A program made the position numbers and the translations under genes. The notes under the pieces were generated by a model that was given only the letters and a program-made list of their open reading frames with translations, searched no databases and was not told the origin of the DNA. Of a DNA stretch of 64,000 nucleotides, positions 31,811-42,073 are shown piece by piece; the first letter of the stretch is position 1, and the number at the start of each line of letters is the position of its first letter. The stretch spans positions 103,136,836-103,200,835 of the forward strand of contig OX421962.1 of NCBI GenBank assembly GCA_949128115.1, written 5' to 3'. This DNA is from Anaspis maculata (Eukaryota > Arthropoda > Insecta > Coleoptera > Scraptiidae).

Positions 31811-32239
31811 TCAACTTTTTCTTAACCTATTTTTGTGAATGGGAAAAGTTTTTCCACCATCTTTCAAAACACAATTTGGATCGTCTATCTCAATCACCTC
31901 GTATGGTCAAAGGACCCTGTGCATAAAGATGCACAGGGTCTAGTTTGTGTCGCTCGCGCTTCACTTTTCACAAATACAAAATCACCAAGGTTTAGTTGAA
32001 TAGGACTTGCTTTACGATCGAATGAACACTTTCAATTTTCTTTGTCTTTCGACAAAAGGTCGTGTGCTCGTTTCTGTGACAGCTGTAAACGATACTTGAA
32101 CTCCTTTGCAAATTTGTCCATATTGTAAACGGATTCTACGCCATGGTTTAAAATGTCGATAGGCAAATTTGGTGTCTTTCCAAAAACTAGCTCAAACGGA
32201 GTGTAGTTATGCGTGGAGTTTGGGGTTGTGTTATAACAG
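31811..32239 (-). pseudogene. Gypsy-B integrase C-terminal part
   Basis: The minus strand reads NTTPNSTHNYTPFELVFGK, the typical end of a Gypsy integrase core. Further down it has KLDPVHLYAQGPF (GPY/F-type module) and HKNRLRKS before a stop. Several small shifts break the frame. GACCCTGTGCAT and its complement form a hairpin at 31914-31941, but this is coding sequence of the module. Confidence 0.8.
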
Positions 32240-33203
32240 TGTCTCGGCCCCGTTCATTGAAAACTGCATTCGTGTGCACTGAGGGTATGCAACCCAAAAT
32301 ATTCCTGTGTTGTCCAAATCCTCACCCCTCATCCACTGTTCGGTGTGCCTGGCACTTGGCTGTCAGGCGCAAGCGTAACCGAGCTCCAGCGCTTCCTTCG
32401 GCCGTCTTCGGCATTCTTCGGCTTTCTTTCCGCTCGTGTTCTTGCCGCTTCGTTCGAAGCGGGGTCGATCTACGTACGTCGAGCGGGAAGCCACGCCGTC
32501 TTTTTTTGTCATCGTTCTCGCGGCCATCTTGTCGTGCCATCGGCGTACATTCGTACTCGACCAGAAGCCCATCCAAGGCCCATCGCGTCCGATAGTGACT
32601 CCTGGAGGATCTCTGCATCATCTCCAAGTCCAGAAAGCGGCAGTTTTCACCGCTTTCACCGGGGAGCGGCTTGGATCAGCCAGCCGCACACAAAGCTCCA
32701 GTTTCGGACGGGATCGAGTCGTTCGTCCGCCATTTTGGTGACGAACACGGGCACTCGTGCATTTCAACGGGAAATCCACCACCGGAACGGCCATCCACCA
32801 CGACGCCGCCTTCGGACTCCGCCAGGACGACGCCGCCACCGAATAAGATCCCGTAAGTTCCATATTTTCCATTGTTTTTACCATTTACCGTTTATTCCCG
32901 TTTGCCGGGGTGTATACCTTCAGTGCAGTTCGTCTCGTTTTCAGGACGCCACTCGGCGCTAGCGAACCTGCCCCCGATCAGAACCACTCGGATTTTTCAT
33001 TTCATTCAATTCACATTGTTTTTTTTTATTGTTTTGTAATTCTGTCTGTTTGTGTTTTTTTTTTGTTTTGCATTGAAGTTTTTGATTGTTGTTATGAATT
33101 TTATTTCTGACTGTCGCTTGCTGCTTTCCTAATCCAAGAGTTATTGTTTTAATGCAGCCTTCATCGGAAGGCTGCCGTCTTTTTTATGTGTACCGCGCTA
33201 ACA
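32240..33203 (+). mobile_element. Solo LTR of the BEL/Pao family with an intron-like insert
   Basis: It begins TGTCTCGG and ends GCTAACA, as the LTRs of the complete element do, but in the opposite orientation. AACAG flanks it on both sides (32235-32239, 33204-33208), a perfect 5-bp duplication. At 964 bp it differs from the 878-bp LTRs mainly by a 92-bp GT...AG segment at 32853-32944, plus scattered substitutions. It interrupts the Gypsy-B integrase. A solo LTR of this kind arises by recombination between the two LTRs of a full element. Confidence 0.93.
32853..32944 (+). other. Intron-like segment inside the solo LTR
   Basis: The solo LTR reads GATCCC|GTAAGT...TTTTCAG|GACGCC. Both LTRs of the complete element read GATCCCGACGCC at the same place. 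Removal of the 92 bases at GT and AG gives the exact intronless sequence. A short ORF (from ATG 32671) spans the junction and is continuous for 106 codons in the intronless copies. Confidence 0.8.
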
Positions 33204-33830
33204 AACAGTAAGTGAAATATCTCAACCAAACATGCCAATCAGTCATCGTAGCATTTATGAACGTATTCATTGAATATTCTGTGGTTCCTTTCTACTGTTC
33301 CAACCGTCTCATGTCGATATGGTGTTGACACTTTATGCTCATACTTTAGCTGAATTGCTAGTTCATCAAATAGCGCATTTTTATGCTCAGTGCCAAGATC
33401 TGTCCTAATTACCTTTGGAAAACCATACGTAAGGAAAACCTCTTGGAATAGAGCTCGCGCTACCGTTTTCGATTCCTTGTCCGGAATAGGAATACTTACG
33501 AGATGCTTTGACAAATCGCATGTTACTGTGAGAGTGAGAGCATATTCATATCCGTCGATGGACACCGGAAGTGGTCCAATTGTATCAATTATCAAAAGCT
33601 CAAATGCTTTTTGTGGTGTTGGTGTGATAATTAGTTTTTCTACACCTCCTTTTATAGGTTTATTCAATTTGCATGACTCGCAATTTCTTATGAAATTCAC
33701 CAAATCTTTTTCCGTGTTTCTCCACTTGAAATACAATTTTAATTTCGACAACATTCTCTTGGAGCCCGCATGACCTCCAAGTAGTGGATCATTATGAAAT
33801 GTTTTTTAAATTTCTTTTCTGTCGTTTTCG
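33204..33830 (-). pseudogene. Gypsy-B integrase HHCC and catalytic core
   Basis: The minus strand shows the zinc module (HNDPLLGGHAGSKRM...CESCKLNK). It is followed by a core with IIDTIGPLP, IRTDLGTEHKN and GTVERNHRIFNEY, which supply the D, D and E. The frame stops after KCYDD, where a four-base excess precedes WHVWLRYFTYC. The solo LTR then cuts the domain. Confidence 0.85.
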
Positions 33831-34234
33831 TCGGATAGTGTGATAATAGGGGTACAAATCGCGATTTTTACATGTGTGAGGGTTCGATTTCCAATATTTT
33901 TAAATGCATTAATGCTTATTACTCTGAAAATTTCAACCTCGTTCTGAAGCTTCAACATTTTTATTTCATTCTCGCCTGCCATATTATCCAACTTGGTTAG
34001 CACATGCTCTGAAGCACTGTTAACGCTAGTGGATTCCTTTTTGTTACTCGAGGGATTATCCTGTACTCTTACATCACCGGGCTTTACCCTGGACAACAAA
34101 GCCTTAGCTTTGTTATCACTAGTGACTTTTTCATCAAAACACGCAACACTCCTGGATCCAGGAATACTGGGATACTGAATACTGGGAATACAGGGATACT
34201 GAATAAGTATTCCTGTATTATCATACTTATTCAA
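33806..34234 (-). pseudogene. Gypsy-B linker between RNase H and integrase
   Basis: This open stretch of 142 codons is rich in Lys, Glu and Asn and resembles the variable tether of Gypsy polyproteins. Its start overlaps a small GGATACTG(A/G)GAATAC tandem repeat at 34150-34205. Confidence 0.5.
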
Positions 34235-34332
34235 TTTTCGAAAACTTTGAACTTGAGATGTGGTAAATTGAAGGTATCTTTATTGTATGTTATCTCAAAA
34301 ACTCCAACTTCATTTTCACTTATTCTGGTTTC

Positions 34333-35391
34333 CTATTCCGATCGGTCAGTTTCTGTAAGAATTTTTTTTTCTTTCCTGGTTTGGGCTCGCGTCATTATTT
34401 TTGCTACATTGATATTTGAAACCTTGAGTTCTTCAATATCTACCCTGGACAAGGCATCAGGTCCTACATTGTCTTTCCCCTTTATGTAATTGATTTCAAA
34501 ATCGTATTCCTCCAATTCGAGGCGCATACGTCTTAGCTAAGAAGTAGGATTCTTCATTGAAAATAAATAAACGAGTGGGCGGTGGTCAGATCTCACAATA
34601 AATCTCTTTCCATAGACATATGGTTTGAAATAAATAACAGCCCAGTGAACTGCTGTTGATTCTATTTCAATGGTACTTTTGTTAGCTTCTCCCTTTGTGA
34701 ATTTTTTGGATGCAAATGCGATTGGTAAATCGTTTTCGTTGTGTTCCTGTGACAAAACTGCCCCACATGCAATGTTTGAGGCGTCAGTTGAAAGTATAAA
34801 AGTTTTTGAAAAACCTGGATACTGCAATATTTGCGGCATCATCAATGCCTTTTTTCAAACTCAAAAATGCACTGTTACAATCCGTAGTCCATTCGAATGA
34901 GACTCCTTTTTTTGTAAGCTGATTTAGTGGAGAAGTTATTTCAGCAAAGTTTCTTATAAAACGCCGATAATAATTGGCGAATGCAACGAAACGCTTGGCT
35001 TCATCAGCGTTTTGTGGAATAGGAAAAAAATTTATTGCATTGAATTTTGCTGAATCAGGTAAAACTTCTTTGTCTGAAATGGTATGGCTCAAATATGTGA
35101 CCTGATTTTTGAAAAATCGAAATTTATTAGGATTTAACTTTAAATTGCTACCCTGGCATACTTCAAAAACTTTTCTGAGATTTTGTAAATTATGCCTTTC
35201 TGAACACCCTGTGATTATAACATCATTAACGTACAAAAACGCCACATCGGGTGGTAGACCCGAAAATGCCATTGTCATCATACGCTGAAAACTGTTACAT
35301 GACACATTCAAACCGAAGGGCAATCTTTTGAATCTGTATGAAGCACCTTCGATAGAAAAAAATGTGATATTTCGTGAGTTTTCTTTTAACG
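34333..35391 (-). pseudogene. Gypsy-B RT C-terminal half and RNase H
   Basis: The minus strand reads ENSRNITFFS...FKRLPFGL, then FLYVNDVII at the catalytic site, where YVND replaces YVDD. Next come the thumb and RNase H (ILSTDASNIACGAVLSQE, RSDHRPLVYL) and INYIKGKDNVGPDALSR. A frame break near 34850 and a stop near 34530 interrupt it. The Asp-to-Asn change removes an essential metal ligand, so RT activity is lost. Confidence 0.88.
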
Positions 35392-37098
35392 AAAGGACCC
35401 CGCACAATTCTTATGGAAAATGGGTCTCGGTCAAAATCTTTGATTTTTTTATATGTTGTAGCCCAATTCGACACGAGCCAAAAACCATCGTCCGTTACCC
35501 AAAAAATGGACAATTTTTTGTCTATAAGGGGTTGAAGATGGGTTATTTCAAGGTAAAAAAATATGTTCCAACGTAAGTGAGAACATTTCAACGTCCTTTC
35601 TAACACATATGACTCATGACAATTCCCTTTTTCTTTTGTGAAAAAATCAGCCCCATCCCTCACCCCCAACCCCTACTTGTGAGTACCAAATTCGAAATCA
35701 TGTTTGAAAGTCATGCAGATGGTTCTATTTTGTCGAATTATGAATTTTGGCACAAATTATTTTTCCAACCCCCAAATAGGGGGTGGGGTTGAAAAAAAAA
35801 ACACCGGTCAATTCTGCTGAATTTCTGATATTGTGCTTTACCAGTTACGCTAAACAAGATCACCAAGGGAAAACTCATTCGTATGACCAGTTTCCACCCC
35901 ACAGAGGGTTGAAGTTGACTATAATAAAGCATAAAACATTCTTCCATGTCAAACAAAATGAATGGAAATTGTGGACTTTCATATTATCTTTTTTCGTGAA
36001 AATGTCTATTCTTCAAAAATACTCTCAACCCCGTCCTTCATCCCCTATCCCTGTTTCTGAACATCTTATTCGAAATAAATCTTGAAAATTATATCAATTT
36101 TTATTTCATCCTTCACATGGTCGCAGTAGCTGGAATAAGAGTGTGACATGATATTTTGCCTTGATTGAGCACCTTTCGCTTCAAATGGCAATTAATTCTT
36201 CAATCTAAACTATAAATAGAGGTGTATCAGTACAAAAAAAAGTCAGAAATTATGTACAGGTGAACACAATTAACCTGCTGTGAAGTTGAAACTTTATAGG
36301 AACACCAATATTTTGATTATTAATCCAGTTGAAAATCATGAAAAAAAAAACCCACCCTGTTCATGTTAGCACTCTAACGTAAGCATAGTGAAAATGAATT
36401 TTGAGAAGGGATCCACAATCAGATGCAGAGAATCCGACCATAGACCTTCTCTTACATTTTCAAGATTTCTTTCGAATATGATGTTCAGAAACAAGGATAG
36501 GGGATGAGAGACGGGGTTGAAATTATTTTTGAAGAATAGACATTTTTACAAAACAAGATGATATGGAAGTCCACTGGAACCCTCTTTGGGGTGAAAACTG
36601 GTCATACGAATGAGTTTTCCTTTGGTCATCTTGTTCAGCGTAACTGATGAAGCACAATATCAGAAATTCAGCCGAATTAACCGATGGTTTTTTTTTCAAC
36701 CCCACCCCCTATTTGGGGGTTGGAAAAACATATTGTGCCAAAATTCATAATTCGACAAAATAGAACCATCTGCATGACTTTCAAACGTAATCCCGAATTT
36801 GATACTCACAAGTAGGGGGTTGGGGGTGAGAGAGGGGGTTGATTTTTTCACATAAGAAAAAGGGAATCGTCATGAGCCATATATGTTATAAAGGACGTTT
36901 AAATGTTCTCACTTACGTTGGAACATGTTTCTTTACCTTGAAATAACCCATCTCCAACCCCTTATAGAAAAAAAACTGGCCATTTTTTTGGGTAACGGAC
37001 GATGGATTTTGGCTCGTGTCAAATTGGGCTACAAAATATTTAAAAATTAGGGAATTCGACCGAGACCCATTTTCCATAGGAATCGTGCGGGGTCCTTT
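35392..37098. mobile_element. 1.7-kb foldback element inserted in Gypsy-B RT
   Basis: The ends are AAAGGACCCCGCAC and GTGCGGGGTCCTTT. The arms (about 35392-36070 and 36420-37098) are inverted copies at roughly 85-90% identity, joined by about 350 bp. The insertion splits the RT between AGFHQ (37099 side) and LKENSRN (35391 side). No transposase is recognised. Confidence 0.85.
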
Positions 37099-37199
37099 GA
37101 TGAAATCCGGCCATTAGGTCAATAACCGAGAACCATTTGGCCCTACCTAATCCATCTAGGATCTCCTCAATTCTTGGTAATGGGAATTTATCTTGTACC
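37099..37199 (-). pseudogene. Gypsy-B RT N-terminal fragment
   Basis: The minus strand encodes QDKFPLPRIEEILDGLGRAK and then WFSVIDLMAGFHQ, the RT fingers/palm motif that should run on into the fragment at 35391. It is cut on the right by the minisatellite block. Confidence 0.85.
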
Positions 37200-37470
37200 C
37201 CCTGGTCAAAAAGTACCCATGGGCACATCCCCAATGGGGAGGTACCCATGTGCACAATTGGGACACCCATGGGTACATACCCATGGGCATATGACCATGA
37301 GCACCTACCCATGGGTACATACCCATGGGCATGTGACCATGGGCATATGACCATGAGCACCTACCCATGGGTACATACCCATGGGCATGTGACCATGGGC
37401 ACATGACCATGAGCACTACCTTGTGGGGATGTGCCCATGGTCATGTGCCCAATGGAAATGTGCCCTTGGT
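37200..37470. repeat. CCCATGGGTACAT minisatellite, left block
   Basis: Units built from CCCATGGG(T/C)A with short spacers recur every 20-40 bp. The block starts CCCTGGTCAAAAAGTACCC, which is nearly the inverse of the end of the block at 39480-39832. Confidence 0.75.
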
Positions 37471-38458
37471 GATGTGCCTAGTGGGAACGTGCCTAGTCAT
37501 GGCCCCAAAACAAGGACGTGACCGTGGAATATTCCCATCCGTTGGGAAGTTACCATCGTCACATTCTCATTGGGGGCGCATGACTGCTGACATTATTTCC
37601 AATAGATGTACGATCCCAAAGTCTGGTTTTTGCACATGAGTACCTCCCCATCAAGGTAATCTTGTAATATCTGAAAAATATGAAAGATTAATAGGTACTG
37701 AAATATTTATATTAATTATTTATTGTTCGGTATGAATATGGAACCAAATATAAATATAGGTTATGCTTCATATTTATATAAAATGCTTATATTTATATAC
37801 TTTATATATTTTTGCATAGGCCTGAAAAGCAAGTAGATCTCTTGCTTGTGGCGCCTAACAAAGAAGCGGTGATAAGCTGACAGCCGAGTCGACATCAATG
37901 CTGGAAAACCAATCTCTCATTACTTTTATTTATTGCTTCACTTTAATATTGTGGTAATAACTTACCAATTTGAGCTCGCCTTGTCCGACACAAAATACAC
38001 CGAGATTCGTCGTTATTCTTTATCCTTAGGATGAACCACGACACGATTCATGAAGTATCAGATCCCCGGCTTGCTGAATATGCTGTAGCCAGCCAAGCCA
38101 CCAAGCGAGCCGGTAGGTGCCAAACATAACCTAAAAAAGCTAATCAATTATTTATGCGTTGATAATAACTACATTACCTTCCGTCTTCCGTTCAATGTGG
38201 TAACACAAAACACACAGAAGCAGTCGTTACCTGGGGATGACACCAAATAAGCCAACTATTCAAAATCCAGCTAAAATCACGAAAACCAAACAGTAAACAG
38301 ACGCCAAACGCTAAATCCAAACAGACGCGAAAGGCGGAGGGCTCGGTGAACAAGCAGTTCGCGATTATACCGGCGCGGCCCGCGCCGCGCCATGATGCAT
38401 GGAGCACCAAAATACTTATGATTATTTTGCCAGTGTCGACATTATGGCATTTTATCAA
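37471..38458. other. Between minisatellites: AT-rich sequence, no gene
   Basis: It includes a very AT-rich stretch (37690-37830) and a GC-rich scrap (38330-38400). The open frames here are not recognisable. Confidence 0.4.
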
Positions 38459-39446
38459 GGTGTCCCGAAATAAGTGTTACAAAATTCACAGGGAGATATA
38501 AAATTGAAAAATAAGGGGACTTTTGTTGATGAACATACCCTCGCAAACGTATAACAACGAAGATACAGGCCTTCAAAGTTGTTTTTTAAAGACAGTTTTT
38601 TTTTCATAACTTTTGAATCATTAAACCGATTTTATTCAAATTCAAGCCAAAGTTTACTACAACAGGTCTCTATTGAACAAGAATAACGCATTTTATAAAA
38701 CATTCTCAAGGGCGAAGATAGGAGGGGGTAGCCTCCCCTTTTCACCCTATTTTCAATCGCCCTCAAATATTTTTAAAACGGTTTCAATTTTTGAATTCTA
38801 CGTTCAATTTGAAGAAAAAAGTTACTCCTGCAAAATTTTTATCAGAGGCTTCATTTTTAAGAAACTTGGGTTTGAAACTTTGGAAAACATCTAATAAAAA
38901 TCGCTACTTTCTGTTTTATCAACCCTTAACACTCAAAAAATTCATTCTAATTGAGGAATCATGAGTTTTCTTGAATTTTAGTTTTTAGGCCCTGGAAATA
39001 AGAGGCGATTATTTCGAGATGTTTTCCAATGTTTCAAACCCAAATATCTCAAAAACGAATCCTCTAAATCAAAATTTTGCAAGAGTGACTCTTTTCTTTG
39101 AACTGAACGTAGAATTCAAAAATTGAAACCGTTTTCAAAAATATTCAGGGGGGTTAAAATAAGGGGGAAAGGGGAAATGTACCCCCCATATTATCTTCGC
39201 CCTAGAAACATTTCATAAAATAAGTTATTATTGTTCAATAGAAACCTGTCTTGATAAACTTTGGTTCGAATTTGAATGAAATCAGCTGAACGGTTAAAAA
39301 GTTATGCAAAAAAAAATTGTTTTTGAAAAACAACTTTGACGGCCTGTATCTCCGTTATTGTACGTTTGCGAGCGTACGTTTATTAAGAAGAGTCCCCTTA
39401 TTTTTGAATTTTCTATCGCCCTGTTAGTTTTATAACACTTATTCCG
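38459..39446. mobile_element. Foldback element, 1 kb
   Basis: The left end GTGTCCCGAAATAAGTGTTA and the right end TAACACTTATTCCG face each other. The arms share AATAAGGGGAC, GATACAGGCCTTCAAAG and AAACTTTGG...AATATTT stretches in inverted order. It belongs to the same family as 14626-15985 and 59672-61784. Confidence 0.75.
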
Positions 39447-39479
39447 TATGCCTATATGGGGCCACATCAGAATAACTGC

Positions 39480-39832
39480 CCAAAGCCCATATGGTCACAA
39501 TAACATGTACCCATGATATTATGGTCATATGCAACTTTATTCCCATGGGTACCTACCTGAGGATGTGCCCATATACCCATAACACCTACCCATGGTCACA
39601 TCACCTCCCATGGGTATATCCCCAACCAGCATGGGAATATGCCCATATCCCCAAAACATGTACCCATGATCACATCACCTGCCATGGGTATATCCCCAAC
39701 CAGCATGGGGATATGCCCATATCCCCAAAACATGTACCCATGGTCACATCACCTGCCATGGGTATATCCCCAATCAGTATGGGGATATGACCAATGTGAC
39801 CATGGGTACGCATGGGTACTTTTCGACTAGGG
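39480..39832. repeat. CCATGGGTATATCCCC minisatellite, right block
   Basis: Three longer units of about 80 bp (CATGTACCCATG...CACATCACC, ATGGGTATATCCCCAACCAG) run in tandem and end GGGTACTTTTCGACTAGGG. With the left block at 37200 it may delimit one element, but I could not find a target duplication. Confidence 0.7.
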
Positions 39833-39865
39833 CCACTCTTCCACTCTTGTACTATCTGTACTATC

Positions 39866-39914
39866 TTGGACTTCGAATCCGAAGATTGCAGGTTCATGTC
39901 CTGTCACGGTCGCC
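39866..39914 (+). pseudogene. tRNA-Arg(TCG) 3' half ending in CCA
   Basis: The stretch matches, from memory of insect tRNA-Arg(TCG), the anticodon arm (GGACTTCGAATCC), variable region, T arm (GCAGGTTCATGTCCTG) and acceptor strand (CACGGTCG). CCA follows directly. The 5' half is absent. CCA is not gene-encoded in eukaryotes, so the fragment looks copied from a mature tRNA. GGTCGCC and GGCGACC flank its end as a short hairpin. Confidence 0.6.
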
Positions 39915-40082
39915 ATGAAGGGCGACCATAATATTTGTCGGAGAAACATCGATTGTTTGCAGACCTGTGTCAGGTTTCCGCTTGTGTCCACCTGACGTGG
40001 GTCAGAAACTTTGCCCAAGATGTTAAAAGAACACCAACTATAATATTCGGCATTTCACCTAGGTACGGTTGCGGACATTATA

Positions 40083-42071
40083 GTCCGGACGTTAAGCTAC
40101 AAATATGGGACCCACCTTGCATTTTAGAGACAAGCGACAAAATTTGGCACTCTTGTTCACTAGACCCTACTCTTCGATTTAAGAAATGTTGCCACCATCT
40201 GCGGAAATCGTGCAGACTTTTTATACAGGGTTCAGTAAAAAAAAATTGTTGAAAAATCGTAAATCGTGAGCTATAACCGGTGGACGTATGTAAATCAGGA
40301 TATTGATGACTGATTCTATGCTCATGAAGATGCGGCAAACAGTTTTGAAATATCTTGAGGCGTTTCCGAAATACGCTAAAAGAAGTGAAATTTCTTCACC
40401 TTTTTTCTTTTTTCAATAAATCAGTTGTTTCTGGAGATATTGAGCTGTAACTTGATATTCCGGCAAACAAATATGTTTTTCATAGAACGCGATGTAAAGC
40501 CATCGACAAAGCCTGCTAGATTCGAAACTAAGATCTTCAACTTTTTTTCCATCGTGAGCGCCATCTTCAAATTGCCCTTCGTGAAATTGTTGAAAAAACA
40601 ACAGGTAACGACTTAATTGGACACACGCGTTCATTTTATTACGAAAAACCAGTTCCTGCATTGCAGCAATGACCTCTTCGGTCAAGAAACATTATTAAGT
40701 TAGTTTTCCTTGATTTCCATCAACATTGGTGATGACCATCACCAAATGGAACTTTGGATCGATAAGATGTTGACGACATTATAATCCACATTATTTTGTG
40801 CAGCCAGTCACTGAATTTCATCAGCTAAGTGGTGTTCTTTTGGCAAATAGTTGAACAAAAAGTTTGCTTCGATTTTTGTGAAAAAAACAAAAACGGCAGG
40901 TCCACGTCGTCCCTTCAAACCAGATTAAAGAAAATCTGTTACCAAAAATGCTACCAATTGATACTGGAAGAGTTCGGAGGAATGTCTGCTGTAGTTTCAA
41001 GTTGAACCAAAATGGATTTTCCCATCCTACTTCGGCAGGAGAGACGTCGAAAGTGTTGCTACAGCTTAATATTTGGAACGTTTTTTGGTAAATATTAGCA
41101 GAAACGCTCCAAATATAAGCTGTAGCAACACTTTTCACGTCCTTCCTGCGAACTAAAATGTAACAATCAGTTTGAGCTTGGCTTCAAACTACGGAGCACA
41201 TTCCTCCGAATCATTTCAGTATCAGTCAGTAGCACTTTTGGGTACATATTTTCTTTAATCGGGTTTGAGGGCAGAAGAAGACCCTGCATTTTTTGCCCTT
41301 TTCACAAATATTCAAGAAAACTTTTTGTTCAACTGTTTACCAAAAGAACACCACTTAACTGATGATGATGAAATTTGGTGACTGACGTTGAAAAACAATG
41401 TTGATTGAAATTTCGCAAACATTCATTTGATCCAAAGTTTGATTTGGTCATGACTGTCACGTAAGTTGAGGAAAAACAAGAAAAACGAACTTGATAACGT
41501 TTCTTGGGCGAAGAGGTCATTGCCCCAATTGAGTACCTGGTTTTTCATGATGAAACATCGTGTGTGTCCAATAAAGTCGTTACCTGTTGTTTTTTTCAAC
41601 AATTCCACGAAGGGCAATTTGAAGATGACGCTCATGATGGAAAAAAAGTTGAAGATCTTAGTTTCGAATCTAGCAGGCTTTGTCGATGGCTCCACATCGT
41701 GTTTCATTGAAAACATATTTGTTTGCCGGAATATCAAGTTGCAGCTCAATATCTCCAAAAACAACTGATTTATTGAAAAAAGAAAAAGTTGAAGAAATTT
41801 CACTTCTTCCAAAGTATTTCGGAAACACCTCAAGATATTTCAAAACTGTTTGCAGCATCTCCATGGGCATGGAATCAGTCATCAATATCCTGATTTACGT
41901 ACGTCCACCGGTTATGGTTCACGATTTACGATTTTTCAACAAATTTTTTCTACTGAACCCTGTATAAAGTGTCTACACGACCGCAGATGGTGGCAACATT
42001 TCTTAAATCGAAAAGTAGGGTCTAGTGAACAAGTCTCTAAAATGCAAGGTGGTTCCTCTTAACAGCCGGAC
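40083..42071. mobile_element. 2-kb foldback with TA target sites (GTCCGG family)
   Basis: The ends are GTCCGGACGTTAAG and CTTAACAGCCGGAC, each flanked by TA (40081-40082, 42072-42073). The arms of nearly 1 kb are inverted copies, for example TTTAGAGAC...TTGTTCACTAGACCCTA, and meet at a palindrome near 41060-41150. TA flanks fit the Tc1/mariner group. No transposase ORF remains. Confidence 0.8.
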
Positions 42072-42073
42072 TA

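Larger units (their letters stand above)
31475..37199 (-). mobile_element. Old Gypsy retrotransposon (Gypsy-B), minus strand, broken by three insertions
   Basis: Pieces of one Gypsy pol can be read in order on the minus strand: RT start (37099-37199), RT end, RNase H and integrase (33204-35391), integrase tail and LTR start (31475-32239). They are separated by a foldback (35392-37098) and a BEL/Pao solo LTR (32240-33203). The BEL/Pao element (24152-31474) cuts its 3' LTR, which appears to begin TGTGGTGCCCC at 31516. Frame breaks and a lost catalytic residue show it is dead. Gag and the 5' LTR are not seen; the right side ends at a minisatellite block. Confidence 0.85.

Noticed and set aside
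31914..31941. Perfect hairpin GACCCTGTGCAT...ATGCACAGGGTC as a terminator
   Set aside because: It is coding sequence of the Gypsy-B GPY/F module (KLDPVHLYAQGPF); the symmetry comes from the codons.
32345..32962. 205-codon ORF in the solo LTR as a gene
   Set aside because: It is an LTR frame that reads into the intron-like insert; the same frame exists as an LTR ORF in the intact element.
39897..39914. tRNA-Arg primer-binding site for Gypsy-B on the minus strand
   Set aside because: It lies only about 65 bp beyond the end of the 37200-39832 block, with no gag or protease between it and RT, and similarity to tRNA runs far past 18 bases.
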